Counted from the first letter of the stretch, positions 1 to 5,548 are shown. The stretch: DNA of 7,443 nucleotides from Clostridiales bacterium (GCA_019421975.1 JAHZEE010000013.1:8298-15740); one strand, 5' to 3'. Made by a program: numbers and translations. Notes: generated by a model from the letters alone, not told the origin.

Positions 1-777
1 GCCTACGCCGTTGCGGTGTCCGACACGCGGAACGGAACCGTGGAGGCAAGCCCGAAGCGGGCCAGCCGTGGGACGGCCATCACCGTCACCGTCACCCCGG
101 ACAGCGGCTATGCGCTGGAGGAGCTGACGGCGAGGGGAAGCGACGGCAGCACAATTCAGCTGAGCCGAAAGGGCGAGGGGCAGTATGGGTTCACCATGCC
201 GGCCTGCCGTGTGACGATTGAGGCCAGCTTTGTACAGAGCGGCGAGACCGGCCTGCCGTTTACAGATGTGCCCGCCGGCGCCTATTACTGCGACGCAGTG
301 AAGTGGGCCGTGGAGCAGGATATCGCCAGCGGTGTCAGCGAGACCGCGTTTGCCCCCGACGCCGCCTGCACCCGGGCCCAGATGGTGGTCTTTTTGTGGC
401 GCGCTGCCGGCGCGCCGGAGCCGCAGGACGAGACGACCGCCTTTGCCGATGTGTCCGCCGGCGCCTACTACTATGATGCGGTGCTGTGGGCGGCGGAGCA
501 GGGGATTGCCAAGGGCACCAGTGAGACGGCGTTCAGCCCGAACAGAACTGTGAGCCGTGCGCAGGTGGCGGCGTTTTTGTACCGGGCTGCCGGTGCGCCC
601 GCCGTGTCGGGCAGCAGCGGCTTTGCCGATGTGCCGCCGGAGGCCTATTATGCCGATGCGGTGAAGTGGGCGGCGGACGCGGGGATCACAACGGGGACAG
701 GCGACGCGGCGTTCCGCCCGGATGACGCCTGCACCCGCGGACAGATTGTGACCTTCCTGTACCGCGCGGCCCAGTAA
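1..777 (+). CDS. SLH-domain cell-surface protein, 3' fragment
   Basis: The reading frame is open from base 1, so this is the C-terminal 258 residues of a longer protein; the GTG at 16 is internal and not a credible start. The first ~75 residues form a beta-rich 'bacterial repeat' unit (TVTVTPDSGYALEEL, then FTMPACRVTIEASF) of the kind found in large clostridial surface proteins. Three consecutive S-layer homology domains follow, each starting F-[TA]-D-V and ending [RS]-x-Q-[MVI]-[VA]-x-F-L-[WY]-R-A-A. They cover about residues 84-144, 145-206 and 207-258, and the protein ends right after the third. SLH triplets bind secondary cell-wall polymer, so the protein is probably exported and anchored non-covalently to the wall; the signal peptide would lie outside the window. 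The function of the missing N-terminal part cannot be told. The SLH assignment is secure. Confidence 0.93.
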   Translation, partial: AYAVAVSDTRNGTVEASPKRASRGTAITVTVTPDSGYALEELTARGSDGSTIQLSRKGEGQYGFTMPACRVTIEASFVQSGETGLPFTDVPAGAYYCDAVKWAVEQDIASGVSETAFAPDAACTRAQMVVFLWRAAGAPEPQDETTAFADVSAGAYYYDAVLWAAEQGIAKGTSETAFSPNRTVSRAQVAAFLYRAAGAPAVSGSSGFADVPPEAYYADAVKWAADAGITTGTGDAAFRPDDACTRGQIVTFLYRAAQ

Positions 778-788
778 ACCCAAAACCG

Positions 789-810
789 AAAGGGGCCCTA
801 GGGCCCCTTT
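789..810 (+). terminator. perfect 22-bp palindrome, probable terminator of the SLH gene
   Basis: Starting 12 bases after the SLH stop codon, AAAGGGGCCC and GGGCCCCTTT form a perfect 10-bp inverted repeat around the dinucleotide TA. The A-rich left and T-rich right arms fit an intrinsic terminator, although the T run is only three bases. Because the full 22 bases are self-complementary, it reads identically on both strands. Its final TTT is also the first part of the next hairpin's stem. Confidence 0.6.
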
Positions 811-841
811 CCCGCGCTCCACGCAAGTGGAGCGCGGGAAA
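808..841 (+). other. perfect 15-bp hairpin with GCAA tetraloop before the zinc-ribbon gene
   Basis: Bases 808-822 pair without mismatch with 827-841, leaving the loop GCAA, a GNRA-type tetraloop that stabilises RNA hairpins. No T run follows on the plus strand; the next bases are GGAAGGGAG, the probable ribosome binding region of the gene at 862. It may be the second half of a tandem terminator, a 3' mRNA-end stabiliser for the SLH transcript, or a 5' structure affecting the next gene. It shares TTT at 808-810 with the preceding palindrome, so the two stems cannot both form completely. Confidence 0.65.
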
Positions 842-861
842 GGAAGGGAGCGTGGGGGACT

Positions 862-1761
862 ATGACCCAGAGCTTATATGACTACTGCAGCAGCTGCGGT
901 ATGACGGCGCTGCTGGAGCAGTGGGATACAGAGAAAAATGCGCCCCTGACACCGCAGACGGTGCGCTGCGGCTCCCGCCAAAAGGTCTGGTGGCGCTGCG
1001 ACCGGGGCCACCGGTGGCAGGCGCTTGTCAAGTCCAGGACCGGCGGCAGCGGCTGCCCGGTGTGCCGCAACCGGCTCCTTCTGCCGGGCGAGAACGACCT
1101 GGCCACCCGGTTTCCGGCCCTTGCGGCCCAGTGGCATCCGACCCGAAATGGCGCCCTGACCCCGGCGCAGGTGCTCTGCACCAGCCATCACAGGGCGTGG
1201 TGGCGCTGTGCGTACGGCCATGCCTGGCAGAGCCGGGTGTCATCCCGCACCCAGAGCGGCACAGACTGCCCCGTCTGCGCGGGGCGGGCGGTACAGACGG
1301 GATTCAACGATCTGGCCCACTGCTTTCCGTCCCTGGCTGCGCAGTGGGATCGGCAGAAGAATGGCGCTCTGTCGCCGGAGCAGGTCACGGCCTACAGCAA
1401 CCGGCCGGTCTGGTGGCGGTGCGAAAGGGGACACAGCTACCGGGCGGCGGTGGGGGCGCGCACCAATGCCGGAAGCGGCTGCCCCTACTGCGCCGGCAGA
1501 AAGGTCCTGGCCGGGTTCAACGATCTCATGACGGTGGAGCCGCAGGTGGCCTCCCAGTGGCACCCCACGCTCAACGGCGCGCTGACACCGCAGATGGTGA
1601 CGGCCGGCAGCCGGAAAAAGGTCTGGTGGCAGTGCGGCGCAGGCCATGCGTGGAAGGCTGTCGTCTTTTCACGCACCGGGCCGAAGCGGTGCGGCTGCCC
1701 CGTCTGCGCAGGCAGAGCGCGCGAGCCTCACAGCGGCCCGGATGCCGACGCATCGGTTTAA
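862..1761 (+). CDS. four-repeat zinc-ribbon (DUF4379-like) protein
   Basis: A 299-residue protein made almost entirely of four copies of a ~71-residue unit. Each unit has L-x-x-Q-W-[HD]-x(3)-N-[GA]-x-L-[TS]-P, then W-W-[RQ]-C-x(3)-H, then C-P-x-C. Likely zinc ligands are C46/H50/C65/C68, C116/H120/C136/C139, C187/H191/C207/C210 and C258/H262/C279/C282; an extra C9-x2-C12 sits at the N-terminus. This matches the 'probable zinc-ribbon' family I know as DUF4379 (Pfam PF14311), a treble-clef-like module of unknown function seen alone or beside nuclease-like domains. No nuclease domain, signal peptide or membrane segment is visible, so it is probably cytoplasmic; nucleic-acid binding is a reasonable guess only. 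The ATG at 862 is preceded by AGGAAGGGAG at 841-850. No promoter is evident between the SLH gene and this one, so it may depend on readthrough past the hairpins. Confidence 0.85.
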   Translation: MTQSLYDYCSSCGMTALLEQWDTEKNAPLTPQTVRCGSRQKVWWRCDRGHRWQALVKSRTGGSGCPVCRNRLLLPGENDLATRFPALAAQWHPTRNGALTPAQVLCTSHHRAWWRCAYGHAWQSRVSSRTQSGTDCPVCAGRAVQTGFNDLAHCFPSLAAQWDRQKNGALSPEQVTAYSNRPVWWRCERGHSYRAAVGARTNAGSGCPYCAGRKVLAGFNDLMTVEPQVASQWHPTLNGALTPQMVTAGSRKKVWWQCGAGHAWKAVVFSRTGPKRCGCPVCAGRAREPHSGPDADASV

Positions 1762-1763
1762 AT
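1738..1763 (+). terminator. weak terminator-like hairpin overlapping the end of the zinc-ribbon gene
   Basis: CCGGATGC at 1738-1745 pairs with GCATCGG at 1750-1756, with one bulged G and a CGAC loop, and is followed by TTTAAATT. The hairpin lies inside the last codons of the gene, with the stop codon in the T/A-rich tail. It is short, so its activity is uncertain. Confidence 0.35.
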
Positions 1764-1811
1764 TGCGGCAAAGAATACGAAAAAAATCCAGAGTATTGTG
1801 TAATTCTCCAA

Positions 1812-1840
1812 TTTACGACTGGTAATATTTGGAATATAAT
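1812..1840 (+). promoter_or_regulatory. sigma-A-type promoter for the candidate small RNA
   Basis: A perfect -10 box TATAAT (1835-1840) lies 17 bases after TTTACG (1812-1817), a four-of-six match to the -35 consensus. The surroundings are AT-rich in an otherwise GC-rich window. Transcription would start near 1846-1848. No good coding region follows; a structured segment and terminator do. Confidence 0.65.
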
Positions 1841-1845
1841 AGGGG

Positions 1846-2007
1846 ACAAGGAGAGGACCTGTTCCAACCGCGGGGAGACACCGGATTTGGGCCGGACAGC
1901 TGAGGGGCAGACATGCGGAGCGGCGTTTTTCCGCTGTGGCCCGGCCCGGAGACGGGGGAACATGGACAAAAAAGGAAGCTCTGCCGGGACGGCAGGGCTT
2001 TTCCTTT
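1846..2007 (+). ncRNA. candidate structured small RNA, family unassigned
   Basis: From the start predicted by the promoter at 1812-1840 to the terminator is about 160 nt with no convincing gene. The ends can pair into a rod. CC-TGTTCC (1858-1865) pairs with GGAACA-T-GG (1957-1965) with one bulge, and CCG (1868-1870) pairs with CGG (1953-1955). GGGCCGG (1889-1895) pairs with CCGGCCC (1941-1947), and ACAGC (1896-1900) with GCTGT (1933-1937). An alternative apical hairpin pairs AGCGG (1919-1923) with CCGCT (1931-1935) around a T-rich loop. Size and overall shape recall 6S-type RNAs, but I see no diagnostic motif of 6S, SRP RNA, T-box or a riboswitch class known to me. It could also be a leader attenuator ahead of the sigma operon. 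This call rests on promoter, folding and terminator only. Confidence 0.45.
1968..2007 (+). terminator. intrinsic terminator ending the candidate small RNA
   Basis: GCTCTGCCG (1978-1986) pairs with CGGCAGGGC (1990-1998) around the triloop GGA, with one G-T pair, followed by TTTTCCTTT. The flanking AAAGGAA (1971-1977) can extend the stem by pairing with TTCCTTT (2001-2007), and a run of A residues precedes it, so it could also act on the opposite strand. Confidence 0.75.
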
Positions 2008-2037
2008 GCCCAAATCGGGAGAATGGGAAAAATGTAG

Positions 2038-2066
2038 TTGACAAGGCCGTGGAGAAATAGGACAAT
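2038..2066 (+). promoter_or_regulatory. sigma-A-like promoter upstream of the sigma operon
   Basis: A perfect -35 TTGACA (2038-2043), a 17-base spacer and GACAAT (2061-2066, four of six matches to the -10 consensus). It lies 30 bases after the preceding terminator. It could give basal, house-keeping transcription of the sigma gene with a leader of roughly 95 nt, in addition to the ECF-type promoter further down. Confidence 0.5.
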
Positions 2067-2089
2067 TTAACTCGGTTCGCCGGCTACGG

Positions 2090-2118
2090 TGTAACCTTTT
2101 GAAGTGTCAAACCGTCTA
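2090..2118 (+). promoter_or_regulatory. ECF-type autoregulatory promoter of the sigma operon
   Basis: TGTAAC at 2090-2095 and CGTCTA at 2113-2118 are separated by 17 bases. A -35 containing AAC and a -10 of the CGTC type are hallmarks of promoters read by Bacillus-type ECF sigma factors (sigma V, M, X and W groups). Its place directly ahead of an ECF sigma gene is the usual autoregulatory arrangement. Transcription would begin near 2125, leaving a leader of about 43 nt with the ribosome binding site. Confidence 0.75.
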
Positions 2119-2167
2119 TAAGAGTGACCGAGAAATCGGCGCTCCTGGAAGGAGGAGCCCACAGTCC

Positions 2168-2656
2168 ATGGAGAGTCAGACGCTTGGGAAAGAGGCGTTT
2201 TCGGCCCTGGTCGAGCAGCATCAGGCCGCCTTTTACCGCACGGCCCGCTCCATTCTGCGCAATGAGCAGGATGTGGCCGACGCGGTGCAGGAGGCAATCT
2301 GCCTGGGCTATGCCGCCCGCTCGAACCTGCGGGATCCGCAGCGCTGGAAGGCGTGGATGCTGCGGATTTTGGTGAATGTCTGCTACACCACCTGCCGGCG
2401 GCGGCCGAATGCGGTGGATCTGGAGGCGGTGCAGGAATATCTGGCCGCGCCCGCGCAGGACCAGACGGAACGGCTGACGCTCTGGGAGGCGGTCTCAAGG
2501 CTGCCGGAGCAGATGCGGATTACCGTGAGCCTGTTTTACTATGAGGATCTGTCCGTCGGGCAGATCAGCCGGATTTTGAAGATTTCCCAGGGCGCGGTGC
2601 GGACCCGCCTGAGCCGGGCGCGGGACCAGCTCAGAGCCCTGCTGGAGGAGGAGTGA
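2168..2656 (+). CDS. ECF-family RNA polymerase sigma factor (SigV-like)
   Basis: A 162-residue sigma-70 family protein of extracytoplasmic-function size. Region 2 covers about residues 10-78 (AFYRTARSILRNEQDVADAVQEA, then W60-K-A-W-M-L-R-I-L-V-N), the part that binds core polymerase and the -10 element. Region 4 covers about 104-158, with RLPEQMR and the helix-turn-helix LSVGQISRILKISQGAVRTR that reads the -35 element. Regions 1 and 3 are absent, as expected. The ATG at 2168 is chosen because AAGGAGGAG at 2149-2157 precedes it, while upstream in-frame starts such as the TTG at 2099 lie inside the ECF promoter. The next gene overlaps or touches its end, and that gene encodes an RsiV-like anti-sigma factor, which is why a SigV-type role in cell-envelope or lysozyme stress is likely. 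The exact subfamily is inferred from the partner, not from this sequence alone. Confidence 0.92.
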   Translation: MESQTLGKEAFSALVEQHQAAFYRTARSILRNEQDVADAVQEAICLGYAARSNLRDPQRWKAWMLRILVNVCYTTCRRRPNAVDLEAVQEYLAAPAQDQTERLTLWEAVSRLPEQMRITVSLFYYEDLSVGQISRILKISQGAVRTRLSRARDQLRALLEEE

Positions 2657-2658
2657 GC

Positions 2659-3492
2659 GTGGACGAATTTGACAAGCTGCTGCGCATGCGGGCGCAGCAG
2701 GAGCCGACGCCGCTGCCGGAGTCCTTTGTGCGGCGGGTGCGGCAGACCTGTGTCGCGCTGCCGCAAAAAGAGCGGAGGCCAGAGCGGAAGCGGTTCTCCT
2801 GGCCACTGCAGGCGGCCGCGGTTCTGGTGCTTCTGCTGGTGGCCGTTTCCAATCTCTCGCCGGCCGCGGCCCAGGCCATGCAGCGCGTGCCGGTTTTGGG
2901 CCAGGTCGTGGAGGTCATCACGCTGCGGAACTATCTCTATGAGGACGATCACAACCGGGCCGATGTGCAGGTCCCGCAGATTGAGGCGGCCGGCGCCGCG
3001 GGCGCGCAGGTCAACGAGCAGGTGCAGGCGGACACAGACCGCCTTGTGGCGCAGTTTGAGGCGGACATGGTCCAGGCGGGCTATCAGGGCCTGGAGGTGT
3101 CCTATCAGGTGGTGACGGATACGGACGACTGGTTTACCCTGCGGATCGACGCGCTGCAGACCATGGCGAGCGGCTATCAGACGGCGCGGTTTTACCACAT
3201 TGACAGACAGAAAGACCAGCTTGTGACGCTCTCGGACCTGTTCCCGGCGGGGACGGACTATGCAGCTGCGCTGTCGGAGGAGGTGCTGCGCCAGATGCAG
3301 CAGCAGATGGCGGCCGATGAGACGGCGGCCTATTTCCCGGAGGCATTTACGGGCATCGATCCGGAGCAGAATTTTTACTGGAACGAGGCGGGGGAGCTGG
3401 TACTGGTGTTCGACGAATATACCATTGCGGCCGGCGCGATGGGGATGCCGGAATTTGTCATCCCAAACGAGGTGCGCGCCGCCCTGACATAG
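2659..3492 (+). CDS. rsiV: RsiV-like membrane anti-sigma factor (DUF3298 family)
   Basis: About 277 residues: a charged cytoplasmic N-terminus (1-47) expected to hold the sigma factor, one membrane segment (about 48-66, ending NLSPAAAQA) and a large extracellular domain. The outer part, starting RVPVLGQVVEVITLRNY and NRADVQVPQIE and continuing to QTARFYHIDRQKDQLVTLSDLF and FVIPNEVRAAL, has the layout of RsiV/DUF3298 proteins. Bacillus RsiV binds lysozyme directly, is then cut by signal peptidase and an intramembrane protease, and so frees sigma V. Here A71-Q72-A73 at the end of the membrane segment is a plausible signal-peptidase site, matching that route. The GTG at 2659 is preferred because AGGAGG (2646-2651) lies seven bases upstream; the GTG at 2653, overlapping the sigma stop, would add two residues but is only one base from that site. 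Family confidence is good; lysozyme as the signal is inference. Confidence 0.85.
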   Translation: MDEFDKLLRMRAQQEPTPLPESFVRRVRQTCVALPQKERRPERKRFSWPLQAAAVLVLLLVAVSNLSPAAAQAMQRVPVLGQVVEVITLRNYLYEDDHNRADVQVPQIEAAGAAGAQVNEQVQADTDRLVAQFEADMVQAGYQGLEVSYQVVTDTDDWFTLRIDALQTMASGYQTARFYHIDRQKDQLVTLSDLFPAGTDYAAALSEEVLRQMQQQMAADETAAYFPEAFTGIDPEQNFYWNEAGELVLVFDEYTIAAGAMGMPEFVIPNEVRAALT

Positions 3493-3500
3493 GATGAAAG

Positions 3501-3539
3501 CACAGCCCCGCAGGCCGTCGGCCTGCGGGGCTGTGACTT
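3501..3539. terminator. bidirectional terminator between rsiV and the mod regulator
   Basis: Bases 3501-3516 pair perfectly over 16 bp with 3520-3535 around the triloop GTC. On the plus strand the tail is ACTTTTAC, and on the minus strand it is CTTTCATCC. It lies between two convergent genes, 8 bases after the anti-sigma stop and 4 bases from the stop of the minus-strand regulator, so one structure serves both. Confidence 0.9.
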
Positions 3540-4427
3540 TTACAGCAGAAAGCGCCTGCCTGTCTGGGAGAAGTCGTAGTGTCCCATCTGCGACAGCTCC
3601 GCCTGGAAGCCGGGGCCTTCAATATACTCCAGCAGCACCTGGTAGGCCGGGCGGGCGCAGTTTTTCTCCAGTAGCACCAGGTCATACCACTCCTGCTGAA
3701 TGGGGATAAAGTCCACATTGGGAACCTGCCGCGTGGCGGCCTCCGTGCCCATGCCGAAGTCCGCCTCTGCCCGCGCGACCGCACTGGCGATGGACAGATG
3801 GTTGCTGTACTCCGTGTCATAGCCGCGGATCTGCTCGGCGCTGATGCCGTACGCCTTCAGCTTCTCATCGAGCAGAATGCGGGTGCCGCTGCCCCGCTCG
3901 CGGTTGATCATGCGCAGATCCCGCCGCTGCAGATCCTCGATGGAGGTGATGCCGCGGGGGTTGCCCTTGGCGGTGTAGATGCCGATGGTCCTGCCGAAGA
4001 GCCGGACCACCAGCACGCGCAGCCCGGGCAGCAGCTTGGTGATATAGGGCAGGTTGTAGCTCTGGCTCTGCTCGTCCCACAGATGGGAGGTGGCCAGGTC
4101 CACCTGGCCGTGGTAGAGCAGGTTGAGGCTGTTATAGCTGCCCGCATAGGAGCGCAGGATGGGCGCTGCGCCGGGCAGGGCAGAGACCCGGTTTGCGATC
4201 ACATCCAGGGACGCATCCTGCCCGCAGAGCACCAGGGCCTTGGCCCCCGGCGCCGGCGGCTGGTGGGGGGCGTCAAACAGCGCCTCCAGATCGGCCTGGG
4301 AGATGCGCAGCTGCTTGCCGATCTTGGTCGAGGGGATCTCCCCCCGTTTGGCCATCTCATAGATGGTGCTCTTCTTGACCTTTAAAAAGTCGGCGGCCTC
4401 CTGCGCGGTCATAAGATCCTTTTCCAT
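3540..4427 (-). CDS. HTH/PBP-like one-component regulator of the mod operon
   Basis: A 295-residue two-domain protein. Residues about 6-51 (MTAQEAADFLKVKKSTIYEM, then GEIPSTKIGKQLRIS) form an excisionase/MerR-like DNA-binding helix-turn-helix. Residues about 64-288 form a periplasmic-binding-protein-like domain of the kind I know as PF12727, with SYAGSYNSLNLLYHGQVDLA, NRERGSGTRILLDEKL and HLSIASAVARAEADFGMG. There is no signal peptide, so this domain works in the cytoplasm. Such fusions accompany molybdate/tungstate transport genes and probably sense the oxyanion or a molybdenum cofactor form; ligand and sign of regulation are not shown here. The ATG at 4427 is fixed by AGGAGGT six bases upstream. 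An earlier in-frame ATG at 4457 falls in the -10 box of the gene's own promoter and is rejected. It is divergent from modA and convergent with rsiV. Confidence 0.88.
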   Translation of the reverse strand: MEKDLMTAQEAADFLKVKKSTIYEMAKRGEIPSTKIGKQLRISQADLEALFDAPHQPPAPGAKALVLCGQDASLDVIANRVSALPGAAPILRSYAGSYNSLNLLYHGQVDLATSHLWDEQSQSYNLPYITKLLPGLRVLVVRLFGRTIGIYTAKGNPRGITSIEDLQRRDLRMINRERGSGTRILLDEKLKAYGISAEQIRGYDTEYSNHLSIASAVARAEADFGMGTEAATRQVPNVDFIPIQQEWYDLVLLEKNCARPAYQVLLEYIEGPGFQAELSQMGHYDFSQTGRRFLL

Positions 4428-4433
4428 GGCGGT

Positions 4434-4440
4434 ACCTCCT
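4434..4440 (-). promoter_or_regulatory. ribosome binding site that fixes the regulator start
   Basis: On the minus strand this reads AGGAGGT, a full Shine-Dalgarno match, six bases before the ATG at 4427. It decides against the longer reading frame that starts at 4457. Confidence 0.85.
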
Positions 4441-4455
4441 GTATGATCTTTCTCC

Positions 4456-4484
4456 ATTGTAAAGAAAAGCCGATGGGTTGTCCA
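4456..4484 (-). promoter_or_regulatory. sigma-A promoter of the regulator gene (minus strand)
   Basis: On the minus strand, TGGACA (plus-strand 4479-4484) and TACAAT (plus-strand 4456-4461) are separated by exactly 17 bases; each has five of six consensus matches. Transcription would start near 4448-4450, giving a leader of about 20 nt that contains the AGGAGGT site. Confidence 0.75.
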
Positions 4485-4515
4485 GAATCTTTGGTGATAA
4501 AAAAGAGAAAAATTG

Positions 4516-4544
4516 TTGAAAACCGGAGACTATGCCTCTATAAT
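4516..4544 (+). promoter_or_regulatory. sigma-A promoter of the modABC operon
   Basis: TTGAAA (4516-4521), a 17-base spacer and a perfect TATAAT (4539-4544). Start would be near 4551, about 48 nt before the modA ATG. Its -35 box is 31 bases from that of the divergent regulator promoter, so a regulator bound in between could act on both. I did not find a convincing long inverted repeat as operator. Confidence 0.85.
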
Positions 4545-4598
4545 AAAACAGGACAAAAAGCAACAAAACCAATTAAAAATGAAATCGGAGGGTTCCAA

Positions 4599-5528
4599 AT
4601 GAACTGGAAAAAGAAGCTTTTATGCCTGCTGCTGGCGGCGATCATGGTCATCTCGGCGACGGCCTGCGGCGGAAATGAGACTGAGAATCAGACGGAGCAG
4701 GATCAGACGACGCAGCCGACGGATCAGACGACGCCGACCGATGACACGGCGGAGCCTGAAAATCAGGACGCAGAGCCGCTGGAGGCGGCGGAGATTCAGG
4801 TCTTTATCGCGGCCTCGCTGGACAATGCCTTCCAGGAGATCATCGCCCTGTACAATGAATCCCAGCCCAATGTGACGGTCCGCACCAACGCAGACTCCTC
4901 CGGCACGCTGCTGACCCAGATCCAGGAGGGCTATTCCTGCGACCTCTTCTTCTCGGCCGCCACGGCGCAGATGGACACCCTGGAGGCCGACGGCCTGGCC
5001 ATGGAGGGCACCCGGGTGGATCTGCTGCAGAACGAGGTGGTTCTCATCACCTGGAAGGACTCCGGCACCAAGGTGACGGGCATGGAGAATCTGCAGGACG
5101 CGTCCTCGATCGCGCTGGCCGGCGGCTCTGTGCCGGTGGGCAAATACACCCGCGTGATTCTGCAGAATCTGGGCGTGCTGGACGAGAGTCTGAAGGCGGC
5201 GGACATCACCACCGAGCAGGTCTCCGAGGCGCTGGGCGGCGTGGAAATCAACGAGTGCGGCAATGTCTCCAAGGTGCTCTCCGCCGTGGCCGAGGGCTCC
5301 AACGAGGTGGGCACGGGCTACTACGCCGACGCCTACAGCCGCATCATTCTGGAGCATGTCTCCACGGACCTGTCCGGCCAGATCATCTACCCCATGTGCC
5401 GGGTGGTCAACCAGGAGGCGGACGAGGCCATCACGGCGGCGGCCGACGATTTCTACGCATTTTTGCAGACCGACGAGGTCATGCAGATCTTTGAGAAATA
5501 CATGTTCCTGCCCAACGCGGCAGAATAA
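4599..5528 (+). CDS. modA: molybdate/tungstate ABC transporter substrate-binding lipoprotein
   Basis: A 309-residue lipoprotein that captures molybdate or tungstate outside the cell for ModB. It has a basic start (MNWKKK), a hydrophobic stretch and a lipobox-like SATAC with the lipidated cysteine at C23. A 40-residue Thr/Gln/Asp/Glu-rich flexible linker follows (about 24-63). The binding domain then shows ModA hallmarks in order: VFIAASLDNAF (S73), ADSSGTLLTQIQEG (S100/S101), CDLFFSAATAQMDTLEADGL, NEVVLIT, LAGGSVPVGKYTRVILQNLG and NVSKVLSAVAEGSNEVGTGY. S73, one of S100/S101, V223 and Y241 align by eye with E. coli ModA ligand residues; this is inference. The ATG at 4599 is chosen because GGAGGG (4587-4592) is six bases upstream and the promoter covers earlier in-frame starts. 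Molybdate and tungstate cannot be told apart here. Confidence 0.92.
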   Translation: MNWKKKLLCLLLAAIMVISATACGGNETENQTEQDQTTQPTDQTTPTDDTAEPENQDAEPLEAAEIQVFIAASLDNAFQEIIALYNESQPNVTVRTNADSSGTLLTQIQEGYSCDLFFSAATAQMDTLEADGLAMEGTRVDLLQNEVVLITWKDSGTKVTGMENLQDASSIALAGGSVPVGKYTRVILQNLGVLDESLKAADITTEQVSEALGGVEINECGNVSKVLSAVAEGSNEVGTGYYADAYSRIILEHVSTDLSGQIIYPMCRVVNQEADEAITAAADDFYAFLQTDEVMQIFEKYMFLPNAAE

Positions 5529-5548
5529 GTGACGGAAGGAGCAGACGC

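Noticed and set aside
1858..1880. T-box-like wording (ACCGCGG type) in the candidate RNA
   Set aside because: The diagnostic antiterminator core is not present (CAACCGCGGGG only), and no aminoacyl-tRNA synthetase or amino-acid gene follows.
921..2060. Long plus-strand open frame of 379 codons overlapping the zinc-ribbon gene and the region after it
   Set aside because: It is the +1 shadow of the zinc-ribbon gene in GC-rich DNA. The composition is Gly/Arg/Pro-rich without domain features, and it runs through a promoter and a terminator.
1962..2060. Possible 32-residue small ORF starting MDKKGSSAG
   Set aside because: Its first half is the terminator hairpin and its second half overlaps the TTGACA promoter. 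A G-rich stretch lies upstream but it is not a convincing ribosome binding site.
2099..2167. Longer N-terminus for the sigma factor starting at TTG 2099
   Set aside because: The extension covers the ECF promoter and the AAGGAGGAG site, and resembles nothing in sigma factors.
4428..4457. Longer N-terminus for the regulator starting at 4457
   Set aside because: That ATG lies in the -10 box of the regulator promoter, and a strong AGGAGGT precedes the ATG at 4427.
4443..4598. Longer N-terminus for ModA starting at 4443
   Set aside because: The extension contains the modA promoter and would bury the lipoprotein signal peptide; a good ribosome binding site precedes 4599.
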